Shown: in pieces, positions 1 through 6,777 of the stretch
Numbering within the stretch: the first letter of the stretch is position 1
Layout: each line of letters begins with the position of its first letter
NCBI GenBank assembly: GCA_041617155.1
Contig: JBFJPL010000065.1
Coordinates: forward strand, 1-22,580
From: CAMYKD01 sp041617155
GTDB taxonomy: Bacteria; Pseudomonadota; Alphaproteobacteria; Kiloniellales; JAKSDN01
Length of the DNA stretch: 22,580 bases
Direction: 5' to 3'
Position numbers and translations under genes: made by a program
The notes under the pieces: generated by a model
The model's input: the letters and a program-made list of their open reading frames with translations, nothing else
Told to the model about the DNA's origin: nothing
The model's database searches: none

Positions 1-2
1 GC

Positions 3-206
3 CGCGAGGTCTTTACCGCCGAGGCGCGGGCCCGCGGCGTCGGCGTGGCGCCGGCCGAGGTCTTCGCCGTCGGCCGCCAGTCGGTACCGCATGCGGTGCG
101 AGTCTGCCTTCAGGCGGCACGCAGCCGTGGCGAGGTCGAAAGGGCGCTCGCCATCCTGTCCGAAATTTTGGCCGGCCCGCCGCGCAGCCACCTGCCGCTG
201 GTCTGA
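3..206 (+). CDS. C-terminal fragment of a MocR/PdxR-like PLP-fold transcriptional regulator (5' end outside window)
   Basis: Frame 3 is open from the window edge to a TGA at 204-206, giving 67 residues that start REVFTAEARARGVGVAPAE and end with LPLV. The pattern 'A..RGV.V.P...F.vGr...pHAvRvcL..a.s..ev..aL..L..iL' is typical of the extreme C-terminus of GntR/MocR regulators, whose large domain is an aminotransferase-fold, PLP-binding effector module. In such proteins this part is the small subdomain of the aminotransferase fold. The DNA-binding winged helix and PLP lysine would lie upstream and cannot be seen, so the regulated pathway is unknown. A plain class I/II aminotransferase C-terminus is the main alternative. 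The gene converges on the minus-strand gene that ends at 243. Confidence 0.6.
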   Translation, partial: REVFTAEARARGVGVAPAEVFAVGRQSVPHAVRVCLQAARSRGEVERALAILSEILAGPPRSHLPLV

Positions 207-243
207 GCTCCAAAATCCCGGATGCCGTAACGCCCCGGAGCTC
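205..243. terminator. Inverted repeat between convergent genes, possible bidirectional terminator
   Basis: GAGCTCC (205-211) is complementary to GGAGCTC (237-243), with a 25-nt loop that holds a further CCGG pair. It overlaps the TGA of the left gene and touches the TAG of the right gene. There is no U-tract on either strand, so it is at best a weak or Rho-assisted end signal. Confidence 0.3.
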
Positions 244-635
244 TAAACGCAGTTGGAGAACAGCAATACGTAGGCAACGGTACCGAGAAACGAGGCACCG
301 TAGAGAGCTACGGCCGCAACAATCGCCAAGAACACCGCGTTGCCGATGGTCGCCAGGGGGCGCCGCCGTCGCTCGTCGACCCGGCGCGCCTTGCTACGGC
401 GTTCCTGGCCACAGATCAGCACCATGTAATAGCGTCTGATCAGCAATGGAATGCTGAGCCGAATATCGACCGCGTGATTGCCCCACTTGCACTTCTGTGC
501 GGCGATCCGGAGCGCCGCGAGCTGGGCCTCGGTAAAGCTGCCACGGGCGTCGTCCGGCAGTCGGGCGACTAGGGCCTCGAACAGGCCGTTTTCTTCGAAG
601 AATGTGTCGATTGACACGGCGGAATCCGGTGGCAT
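243..635 (-). CDS. Small membrane-anchored protein of unknown function
   Basis: An ATG at 635 opens 130 codons ending in TAG. The start follows a GGGA-type ribosome-binding site about 11 nt upstream. Residues 1-60 are soluble; residues ~54-82 carry a conserved-looking stretch (KWGNHAVDIRLSIPLLIRRY followed by a Y.VLICGQERRS pattern). A very basic linker (RRVDERRRR, ~84-92) precedes one C-terminal membrane segment at ~98-127. The order soluble head, Arg-rich stop and C-terminal helix suggests a tail-anchored inner-membrane protein with the head in the cytoplasm. I have the impression that alphaproteobacteria carry other small proteins with the 'HxVDIRxxxPLxxxRxYxxLIxGxERR' motif, but cannot confirm it. 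No enzymatic motif is visible. The gene stands alone, with a perfect TATAAT in the AT-rich region upstream. Confidence 0.65.
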   Translation of the reverse strand: MPPDSAVSIDTFFEENGLFEALVARLPDDARGSFTEAQLAALRIAAQKCKWGNHAVDIRLSIPLLIRRYYMVLICGQERRSKARRVDERRRRPLATIGNAVFLAIVAAVALYGASFLGTVAYVLLFSNCV

Positions 636-686
636 CTGACTATTTCCCGTAAAGATTTAAAAACTCGCAGAGTTGACCATAAGTTT

Positions 687-692
687 ATTATA
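687..692 (-). promoter_or_regulatory. Candidate -10 element (TATAAT) for the membrane-anchored gene at 243-635
   Basis: On the minus strand 692-687 reads TATAAT, a perfect sigma-70-type -10 box, inside an AT-rich island (about 650-715) that stands out from the GC-rich surroundings. A start of transcription near 680 would leave a leader of about 45 nt before the ATG at 635. No good -35 is seen 16-18 nt upstream (AAATGA is the best). The plus strand carries overlapping TTGACC (673-678) and TATACT (689-694), but their spacing is only 10 nt, so the plus-strand promoter for the gene at 852 is unresolved. Confidence 0.35.
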
Positions 693-851
693 CTAATTTA
701 AAGTTATTATCATTTGCCTCGTCGACTCCTCTGGCGACAGCTCAGCAGCACCAGCTCGACATCGGGCGGTACGGCTCGGCAATTTGCCGCTTCCGTTGAA
801 CGGCAAGCCACGGTATGAGCATGCCGACCCGTCCACAGTCAGAGGCAAACC

Positions 852-1271
852 ATGGCCCGTCCCGCTTTCGAGATGTCCGATTTTCTGATCCGCTGGGCCG
901 TGGCCTTGGTACTAGTGCTGGGAACCTTCAATCCGACCGCCTATTCCTATTTCCGCTGGGTCACGGAACCGGGCTCCGACTACATGGCGCTCAAGGCCTT
1001 TGTCGGGGTGGCAATCGTCATCGTCTACGTGATCTATCTGAGGGCCACCTGGCGTTCGATCGGCCCGATCGGACTGGCCCTGGCGGCGGCCTTTTTCGGC
1101 GCCATGGTCTGGGTGCTGATCGACTTCGGGCTGCTGAACCTGAAGAATCCAACGGGGCTGACCTGGGTGATCCTGGTCGTATTGGCGACCATTCTGGCCG
1201 TCGGTATTTCCTGGTCCCATGTGCGCCGGCGTGTGGCCGGTCAGGCGGATATCGACGACGTCGACGAGTAA
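852..1271 (+). CDS. Four-helix inner-membrane protein, DUF6524-like
   Basis: 139 codons from ATG 852 to TAA. A purine-rich AGAGGC lies 4-9 nt upstream; an internal ATG at codon 8 is the alternative start. Hydrophobic segments lie at ~11-27, ~46-62, ~70-91 and ~103-119, followed by a short basic turn (SHVRRR) and an acidic tail (DIDDVDE), which suggests four transmembrane helices with both ends in the cytoplasm. The motifs FNPTAYSYFRWV, YLRATWRSIGPIGLALAAAF and SWSHVRRR match my memory of the DUF6524 family of small proteobacterial membrane proteins. That family has no known function. It stands between an AT-rich intergenic region and the convergent thiD gene, with 39 bp between the two stop codons. 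Confidence 0.75.
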   Translation: MARPAFEMSDFLIRWAVALVLVLGTFNPTAYSYFRWVTEPGSDYMALKAFVGVAIVIVYVIYLRATWRSIGPIGLALAAAFFGAMVWVLIDFGLLNLKNPTGLTWVILVVLATILAVGISWSHVRRRVAGQADIDDVDE

Positions 1272-1274
1272 TCA

Positions 1275-1301
1275 CCGCCAAATCGGCAGGCTTTGCGGCG
1301 G
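1275..1301. terminator. Imperfect hairpin between convergent DUF6524-like gene and thiD
   Basis: CCGCC-AAA (from 1275) can pair with TTT-GC-GGCGG (to 1301) around a short loop, with a two-base bulge. It lies between the TAA at 1269-1271 (+) and the thiD TGA at 1311 (-). It has no clear U-tract, so a termination role is only suggested by position. Confidence 0.25.
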
Positions 1302-1310
1302 GTTCGACCG

Positions 1311-2132
1311 TCAGGCCCAGAAGGGCGTTACGGTGTGGCCGTGGCAGACCGGTCCGCTGCCCCGACCCAGACCGGGTGCCAGGCGGATCGCCTCCTGCAG
1401 GTAGGCGCGCGCGCGCCGATAGGCATCGGGCAGACTCAGGCCCTGGGCCATACCCGTGGCGATTGCCGAGGCCAGTGTGCAGCCGGTGCCGTGCAAATGC
1501 CGGGTTTCGATTTTCGGATTCTCGAAAACCATTACCTCGCCCTCAGCGGCGAGCACGTCCGATATGGTGTCGCCCTCGAGATGGCCGCCCTTGACCAGAA
1601 CCGCCTTGCTGCCGGCCGTGACCAGCTTCGCCGCCGCCCGTTTCATGTCGGCCACATTCCCGATCGCCTGCCCGGTCAGTTTCTCCGCCTCGTGCAGATT
1701 CGGGGTGAGCAGCGTGGCATGACCGACAAGGCGCCGGGTCAGGGTGTCCAGCGCCGCCGGGTCGAGCAGGGAATCGCCGCTTTGCGCCACCATGACCGGG
1801 TCGACGACAACCGGTATGCGGCCTTGCAAAGTGTCCAAAGCGTCCGTGACCACATCGATCACCGCCGCCGAATGGAGCATGCCGGTCTTGATCGCATCGG
1901 CGCCGATATCCTCCAGCACCACTTCGATCTGCTGGCGGATGAAGGCCGGCTCGACACCGACGACGCCGAAAACGCCTCGAGTGTTCTGCGCGGTCAGCGC
2001 GGTCACCGCCGTGGCTGCATAACCGCCCAGCGCGGTTACCGTTTTGATGTCGGCCTGAATGCCGGCGCCGCCACCGGAATCCGAGCCGGCGATAATCAGA
2101 ACCCGTCCCTTCACCGGTGCGTCCTCAGCCAT
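1311..2132 (-). CDS. thiD: Hydroxymethylpyrimidine kinase / phosphomethylpyrimidine kinase
   Basis: ThiD phosphorylates HMP and then HMP-P to HMP-PP for the pyrimidine half of thiamine. The 273-residue product shows the ribokinase-like N-terminal signature AGSDSGGGAGIQAD (residues ~15-28), a KTGML stretch at ~82-86, the central VVDPVM (~109-114), TPNLHEAE (~143-150), VKGGH (~180-184), and the anion-hole/catalytic motif HGTGCTLASAIA (~214-225) with the base Cys218. The frame stays open upstream to a GTG at 2213, but ATG 2132 is preferred: it follows a GGGA site, leaves 10 nt after the glmM stop, and fits the family length of ~265-275. It is the last gene of the minus-strand block, so it probably shares the glmM transcript. 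Confidence 0.95.
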   Translation of the reverse strand: MAEDAPVKGRVLIIAGSDSGGGAGIQADIKTVTALGGYAATAVTALTAQNTRGVFGVVGVEPAFIRQQIEVVLEDIGADAIKTGMLHSAAVIDVVTDALDTLQGRIPVVVDPVMVAQSGDSLLDPAALDTLTRRLVGHATLLTPNLHEAEKLTGQAIGNVADMKRAAAKLVTAGSKAVLVKGGHLEGDTISDVLAAEGEVMVFENPKIETRHLHGTGCTLASAIATGMAQGLSLPDAYRRARAYLQEAIRLAPGLGRGSGPVCHGHTVTPFWA

Positions 2133-2142
2133 TCCCGAGCGC

Positions 2143-3489
2143 TCAACCGGCAGCCCGCTGGATGGTTTCGACGATGCCGTCGACCACTTCGACGACCAGG
2201 GCCTCGTCGTCACCCTCGGCCATCACCCGGATCACCGGCTCCGTCCCCGACTTGCGGATCAGCAGGCGCCCGCCAGCGCCCAGCGCCGTCTCGCCCTGCT
2301 TGATCGCCGAACGAACGTCGGCGTTTTCCAAGGGTGCCACGTCGCCGACCCGCACGTTCCGCAGGCGTTGCGGCAGCGGCTGGAAGACTTGCATGATTTC
2401 GCTGGCTGGCCGGTCCGCCTCGACCAGAACGGCCAGCATCTGCAAGGCGGCGATGAGGCCGTCGCCGGTGGTGCTGTAGTCCGACAACACGATATGGCCG
2501 GACTGCTCACCGCCGACGTTGTAGCCCTGCGCGCGCATCTGTTCGACCACGTAGCGGTCGCCCACCGGCGTGCGCAAAAGACCGAGACCAAGGTCCCCGA
2601 GATAGCGCTCCAACCCGAGGTTCGACATGACCGTGCCGACGATACCGCCGCCGGTCAGGCGCCCGGAGCGAAGCCAGGAATGGGCGACCAGTGCGAGCAA
2701 TTGGTCGCCGTCGACCAGCTTGCCCTGCTCGTCGGCCAGTATGATCCGGTCGGCGTCGCCGTCGAGCGCCATACCCAGGTCGGCGCCGTGTTTCACCACC
2801 GCCTGCTGCAGGTTTTTCGGCGCGGTCGCGCCGCAATCGCGGTTGATGTTAAAACCGTCAGGCGCGACCGCGATCGGGACCACCTCGGCGCCCAGCTCGT
2901 AGAGCACCGTCGGCGCGACCTTGTAGGCGGCACCGTTGGCGCAGTCGACCACCACCTTCAGGCCATCGAGCCGCAGATGGCGCGGAAAGGTGTTCTTGAC
3001 GAACTCGATATAACGGCCGAGCGCGTCGTCCAGCCGCCGGGCCCGGCCCAGTTCCGCGGGCGGCGCCAGATCGCCACCGGCGCCGTTGCCCATGCGCGCC
3101 TCGATCGCCTGCTCGACCTCGTCCGACAGCTTGTAGCCGTCCGGGCCGAACAGCTTGATGCCGTTGTCCGCATAGGGGTTGTGCGAGGCCGAGATCATGA
3201 CGCCGAGATCGGCCCGGAGCGAGCGGGTCAATGTGCCGACGGCCGGCGTTGGCAGCGGCCCGAGCAGCACCACGTCCATGCCGACCGAGATGAAGCCGGC
3301 GGTCAGGGCCGGCTCCAGCATGTAGCCTGAAAGCCGCGTGTCCTTGCCGATCACCGCCAAATGACGGTGGTCACCGCGCTGAAACTGAGCACCGGCCGCC
3401 ATGGCCACGGCCAGCGCCGTCTCGGCCGTGATCGGCTCGCTGTTGGCGGTGCCCCGGATCCCGTCGGTTCCGAAAAGTTTGCGCGTCAT
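2143..3489 (-). CDS. glmM: Phosphoglucosamine mutase
   Basis: GlmM converts glucosamine-6-phosphate to glucosamine-1-phosphate, the step before UDP-GlcNAc for peptidoglycan and lipid A. All four phosphohexomutase signatures are present in the 448 residues: N-terminal FGTDGIRG; the active-serine loop ISASHNP (99-105, phosphoserine Ser102 as in E. coli); the metal loop DGDADR (243-248); the sugar-specificity loop GGEQSGH (~326-332); and the phosphate-binding RKSGTEP (412-418). Length is normal. The ATG at 3489 overlaps the stop of a 13-codon leader ORF as ATGA and has no strong Shine-Dalgarno of its own, so translation may depend on coupling. folP lies 78 bp upstream and thiD 10 bp downstream. 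Confidence 0.97.
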   Translation of the reverse strand: MTRKLFGTDGIRGTANSEPITAETALAVAMAAGAQFQRGDHRHLAVIGKDTRLSGYMLEPALTAGFISVGMDVVLLGPLPTPAVGTLTRSLRADLGVMISASHNPYADNGIKLFGPDGYKLSDEVEQAIEARMGNGAGGDLAPPAELGRARRLDDALGRYIEFVKNTFPRHLRLDGLKVVVDCANGAAYKVAPTVLYELGAEVVPIAVAPDGFNINRDCGATAPKNLQQAVVKHGADLGMALDGDADRIILADEQGKLVDGDQLLALVAHSWLRSGRLTGGGIVGTVMSNLGLERYLGDLGLGLLRTPVGDRYVVEQMRAQGYNVGGEQSGHIVLSDYSTTGDGLIAALQMLAVLVEADRPASEIMQVFQPLPQRLRNVRVGDVAPLENADVRSAIKQGETALGAGGRLLIRKSGTEPVIRVMAEGDDEALVVEVVDGIVETIQRAAG

Positions 3490-3527
3490 GGCGACTTCGA
3501 CCCGGTTTGCGATCCTGTGTCCTTCAT
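3486..3527 (-). CDS. 13-codon leader ORF overlapping the glmM start
   Basis: On the minus strand an ATG at 3527 encodes MKDTGSQTGSKSP, then a TGA that overlaps the glmM ATG (ATGA, 3489-3486). AAAAGGTGG (3532-3540) is a strong Shine-Dalgarno 4-5 nt before this ATG, clearly better than anything in front of glmM itself. The arrangement suggests that ribosomes enter at the leader and reinitiate at glmM. The peptide has no recognisable domain. It could also be a chance ORF. Confidence 0.4.
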   Translation of the reverse strand: MKDTGSQTGSKSP

Positions 3528-3567
3528 AGCGCCACCTTTTAGCAGAAGCCCCTTGCCCTGTCCCGGC

Positions 3568-4656
3568 CTAAGGATCGGTGGCCGCAATCGCTCCCCAGAC
3601 CTCCAGCGCCTGGGCGGTTTCGGCGACGTCGTGCACGCGCAGCATCTGCACGCCGCGGGCCACACCGGCCAGAGCGGCGGCCAGCGAGCCCGGCACCCGC
3701 GCCTTGGGCGCAACGTCGCCCGCAAGACGAGCGATGAAGCTCGTGCGGCTGACGCCAAGCAGCAGAGGGCAGCCGAGGCCGTGGTAGAGTGCCAGTTGCT
3801 CCAGGATCTCAAGATTGTGGTCCAGCGTCTTGCCGAAACCGATGCCGGGGTCGAGCATGATTCGCTCGCGTCCGATCCCGGCCGCCTCGCAGGCGGCGAC
3901 CCGAGCCGCCAAATAGTCGTAGACGTCGAGCGCCGCGTCGTCGTAGCTCGGGTCGGCCTGCATGCTTTTTGGTTCGCCCTGCATGTGCATCAGGATCACC
4001 GGCACGCCGGCGCGCGCGGCGAGTTCAAGGCTTTCCGGATCGCCGGCCAACGCGGTCACGTCGTTGATCACGGCCGCGCCGGCGTCCAACGCCGCCGCCA
4101 TGACCCGGGCACGGCGACTGTCGATGGAAACCGGCGCGCCCTGGTCGGCGAGGCCGCGCACCACCGGGACCACGCGGCGCCGCTCCTCATCCAACGGCAC
4201 GGCCTCGGCGCCCGGCCGGGTCGATTCGCCGCCGACGTCGAGCATCGCCGCACCCGCTTCGTGCATGGCCAAGCCGTCCTCGATCGCGCGCGCCGCGTCG
4301 AAGCGGTCGCCGCCGTCCGAGAAGCTGTCCGGCGTGACGTTGATCACGCCCATAATCGAGGGTCGGTTCATAGCGATCCCGGCGAAGGGCGGCCGCGCCT
4401 CGGTCAAGCGTTGGAATAGCATGTTGGCGGACTGGCCACCCAGGCCTCCCAGGCCAAGGCATTCTGGCAAGCGCCCGACCGGCAGGGCCTCGCGCTCGAT
4501 GACCTGAGGCCCGCCACGCCGGATCACCTCGCAGTGAGCGAAGCAAAGCGGTCCGCCCGCCAGGTCCGCGCTGCCCGGCAGCTCGGTGGCCGTAGCGACC
4601 AGGTCCAGGGGACGTAGGTAAAGAGCGTTTCTTTCGATGCCTTGATCCGTGCTCAT
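3568..4656 (-). CDS. folP: Dihydropteroate synthase with an N-terminal extension
   Basis: FolP joins p-aminobenzoate to the pterin pyrophosphate in folate synthesis. The TIM-barrel core begins near residue 100: IMGVINVTPDSFSDGG (~101-116), GGESTRPGA (~142-150), VSIDS, NDVTA, LMHMQG, the LDPGIGFGKT pterin/phosphate motif, and the C-terminal SRTSFI and VHDV motifs. The 362-residue product carries about 98 extra N-terminal residues beginning around LYLRPLDL, with LAGGPLCFAHCEVIRR at ~32-47. As I recall, a similar extension occurs in DHPS of other Rhodospirillales-type bacteria. ATG 4656 is chosen; the frame continues only to a TTG at 4680. An internal ATG (Met96) would give a core-only protein. 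The gene follows a rho-independent terminator, so it may be transcribed partly by read-through or from its own promoter. Confidence 0.93.
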   Translation of the reverse strand: MSTDQGIERNALYLRPLDLVATATELPGSADLAGGPLCFAHCEVIRRGGPQVIEREALPVGRLPECLGLGGLGGQSANMLFQRLTEARPPFAGIAMNRPSIMGVINVTPDSFSDGGDRFDAARAIEDGLAMHEAGAAMLDVGGESTRPGAEAVPLDEERRRVVPVVRGLADQGAPVSIDSRRARVMAAALDAGAAVINDVTALAGDPESLELAARAGVPVILMHMQGEPKSMQADPSYDDAALDVYDYLAARVAACEAAGIGRERIMLDPGIGFGKTLDHNLEILEQLALYHGLGCPLLLGVSRTSFIARLAGDVAPKARVPGSLAAALAGVARGVQMLRVHDVAETAQALEVWGAIAATDP

Positions 4657-4667
4657 GACCCGCAGCT

Positions 4668-4705
4668 TATAAATAAACAAAACCCCGCCGGAAAGCGGGG
4701 CTTTG
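4668..4705 (-). terminator. Rho-independent terminator downstream of ftsH
   Basis: CCCCGC (4683-4688) and GCGGGG (4695-4700) form a 6-bp GC stem with a 6-nt loop. On the minus strand the stem is followed at once by TTTTGTTTATTTAT, a strong U-rich tail. It lies about 35 nt after the ftsH stop (TGA, 4735) and about 12-27 nt before the folP ATG. Read on the plus strand the tail is poor, so it acts on ftsH transcripts. Confidence 0.8.
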
Positions 4706-4734
4706 CTATTCGAAGGGGACGCTTGGAAGCCGCG

Positions 4735-6675
4735 TCAGCTCCCTGGCTGGGGCTCCGGTTCCAATCCGCCCGGAGATTCTTTGCCCGAACCCTTACCCTT
4801 GGTGGGCTTGCCGCTCGAGGGCACCGAGGAGCGCCGGCCGCTGTCGCCGGTGGTGCCGGTCGGGTCGGAGCGATCGATCGCCTCGTCGTTGAGCAGCGCC
4901 TGTACCTCGGCACCGGTCAGGGTCTCGTATTCGAGCAGACCCTTGGCGACCTTGTGCAGGTCTTCCATATGCTCGGTCAAGACCTCGCGCGCCTTGGTCT
5001 CGGCCTCCTCGATGATACGGCGGACCTCCTGATCGATCATCTTGGCGGTCTCGCCAGAGATGGTTTGGCTGCGCGCCACCGAATGGCCCAGGAAGATCTC
5101 CTCCTGGTTGTCGACGTAACGCAGGCGGCCGAGCTTGTCGCTCATGCCCCACTCGGTGACCATGGCGCGGGCCATGGCGGTCGCCTTCTGAATGTCGCTG
5201 CTGGCGCCCGTGGTCACGTTCTCCGGACCGTAGATCAGCTCCTCGGCGATGCGCCCGCCGAACATCATGGCAAGGCGCGCGGTCAGCTCCTTGAACTTGT
5301 AGCCGTAGCGGTCGCGCTCCGGCAGGTTCATGGTCACGCCAAGCGCCCGGCCGCGCGGGATGATGGTCACCTTGTGCAAGGGATCGTTGCCCGGCACGAA
5401 CAGCCCGACCAGCGCATGCCCGGCCTCGTGATAAGCGGTCAGTTCCTTCTCGTCCTCGGTCATCACCATGGAGCGCCGCTCGGCCCCCATCAGGACCTTG
5501 TCCTTGGCGGCCTCGAAGTCGATCATGGTAACCACGCGCTTGCCGGTGCGCGCGGCCAGCAACGCGGCCTCGTTGACCAGGTTGGCCAAATCCGCGCCGG
5601 AGAAACCGGGTGTCCCCCGGGCGATCACCCGGGCATCGACATCCGGCGCCAGCGGCACCTTGCGCATGTGCACCTTGAGGATCTTTTCGCGGCCCAGAAT
5701 GTCCGGGTTCGGCACCACGACCTGTCGGTCGAAGCGGCCGGGGCGCAGCAGCGCCGGATCCAGCACGTCGGGCCGGTTGGTCGCGGCGATCAGGATCACA
5801 CCCTCGTTGGCCTCGAAGCCGTCCATCTCGACCAAGAGCTGGTTCAGCGTCTGCTCGCGTTCGTCGTTGCCGCCGCCCAGGCCGGCACCGCGGTGGCGCC
5901 CGACCGCGTCGATCTCGTCGATGAAGATGATGCAGGGTGCGTTCTTCTTGCCCTGCTCGAACATGTCGCGCACGCGGCTGGCGCCGACTCCGACGAACAT
6001 TTCGACGAAGTCGGAACCGGAAATCGTAAAGAAGGGCACGTTCGCCTCGCCGGCGATAGCCCGCGCCAGGAGCGTCTTGCCGGTGCCCGGCGGGCCGACC
6101 AGCAGACAGCCTTTGGGAATCTTGCCGCCCAGGCGCTGGAACTTCTGCGGATCGCGCAAATATTCGACGATCTCCTCCAGCTCAACCTTGGCTTCGTCGA
6201 TGCCCGCAACGTCATCGAAGGTCACCCGACCCAGTTTTTCGGTCAGTAGCCGCGCCCGGCTCTTGCCGAAGCCCATGGCCTTGCCGCCACCCGATTGCAT
6301 CTGGCGCATGAAGAAAATCCACACGCCGATCAGCAGCAGCATGGGGAACCACGACAGCAGCAGCTGCAAGAGCGGATTGACATCATCTTCCGGCGCCGCG
6401 GTAACCCGCACATTGTTTTTGATCAGTGTGGGCACCAAGGTCGGGTCGTCGGGGGCGAAGGTTTGGAACTGCCGACCGTCGGTGAAGTGGCCCGTCACCT
6501 GGTGGCCTTGGATAGTCACCTCGCGCACTTCGCCGGACTGGACCTCAGCCATGAAGTCGGAGAACGCCAACGGCTGGGAGGGCCCACGCGTCGCCGTCCC
6601 TTGAAAAAGGTTAAACAGCAAGAAAAGAAGCAGCACGATGAAGATCCAAAGTGCCGCATTCCGGCTGAAGTTCAC
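4735..6675 (-). CDS. ftsH: ATP-dependent membrane zinc metalloprotease FtsH
   Basis: A membrane-bound AAA+ hexameric protease for quality control and, in many bacteria, control of lipid A synthesis and heat shock. The 646 residues show a first membrane helix at ~7-24, a periplasmic domain (~25-103), a second helix at ~104-123, Walker A GPPGTGKT (194-201), Walker B IIFIDEID (249-256), the second region of homology with the Arg-finger motif RPGRFDRQ (~311-318), and the zinc site HEAGH (416-420), with D494 as likely third ligand. A Pro/Gly/Ser-rich tail ends the protein. It starts at GTG 6675 with AAGGGA about 8 nt upstream. It lies 102 bp downstream of tilS, a pairing common in proteobacteria, and ends in a rho-independent terminator, so it may be the last gene of its transcript. 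Confidence 0.98.
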   Translation of the reverse strand: MNFSRNAALWIFIVLLLFLLFNLFQGTATRGPSQPLAFSDFMAEVQSGEVREVTIQGHQVTGHFTDGRQFQTFAPDDPTLVPTLIKNNVRVTAAPEDDVNPLLQLLLSWFPMLLLIGVWIFFMRQMQSGGGKAMGFGKSRARLLTEKLGRVTFDDVAGIDEAKVELEEIVEYLRDPQKFQRLGGKIPKGCLLVGPPGTGKTLLARAIAGEANVPFFTISGSDFVEMFVGVGASRVRDMFEQGKKNAPCIIFIDEIDAVGRHRGAGLGGGNDEREQTLNQLLVEMDGFEANEGVILIAATNRPDVLDPALLRPGRFDRQVVVPNPDILGREKILKVHMRKVPLAPDVDARVIARGTPGFSGADLANLVNEAALLAARTGKRVVTMIDFEAAKDKVLMGAERRSMVMTEDEKELTAYHEAGHALVGLFVPGNDPLHKVTIIPRGRALGVTMNLPERDRYGYKFKELTARLAMMFGGRIAEELIYGPENVTTGASSDIQKATAMARAMVTEWGMSDKLGRLRYVDNQEEIFLGHSVARSQTISGETAKMIDQEVRRIIEEAETKAREVLTEHMEDLHKVAKGLLEYETLTGAEVQALLNDEAIDRSDPTGTTGDSGRRSSVPSSGKPTKGKGSGKESPGGLEPEPQPGS

Positions 6676-6777
6676 GGTCGGTATCCCTTCCTTCTCACAG
6701 CCACCCGCCTCTAGCGGCCTGTTGGATGGTTAGTATCCGGGTAATCATCTTAGCATAGAGATAATGCGCAATGCGAA

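Noticed and set aside
815..1594. Overlapping plus-strand frame across the DUF6524-like gene and thiD end
   Set aside because: It runs through two better-supported genes and encodes an Arg/Gly/Pro-rich sequence with no recognisable features.
2059..3330. Long plus-strand open frame opposite glmM and thiD
   Set aside because: It is antisense to clear glmM and thiD genes; open antisense frames are common at this G+C content and its residues (His, Arg, Gln, Asp-rich) show no domain.
4642..6249. 535-codon plus-strand frame opposite ftsH
   Set aside because: Pure shadow of the ftsH codons; no ribosome-binding site or family motif, and FtsH is unambiguous on the minus strand.
6676..6777. Heat-shock type promoter for ftsH
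   Set aside because: I looked for CTTGAA-like and CCCCAT-like elements with the right spacing and did not find a convincing pair; TAAGAT and TTGCGC are present but badly spaced.
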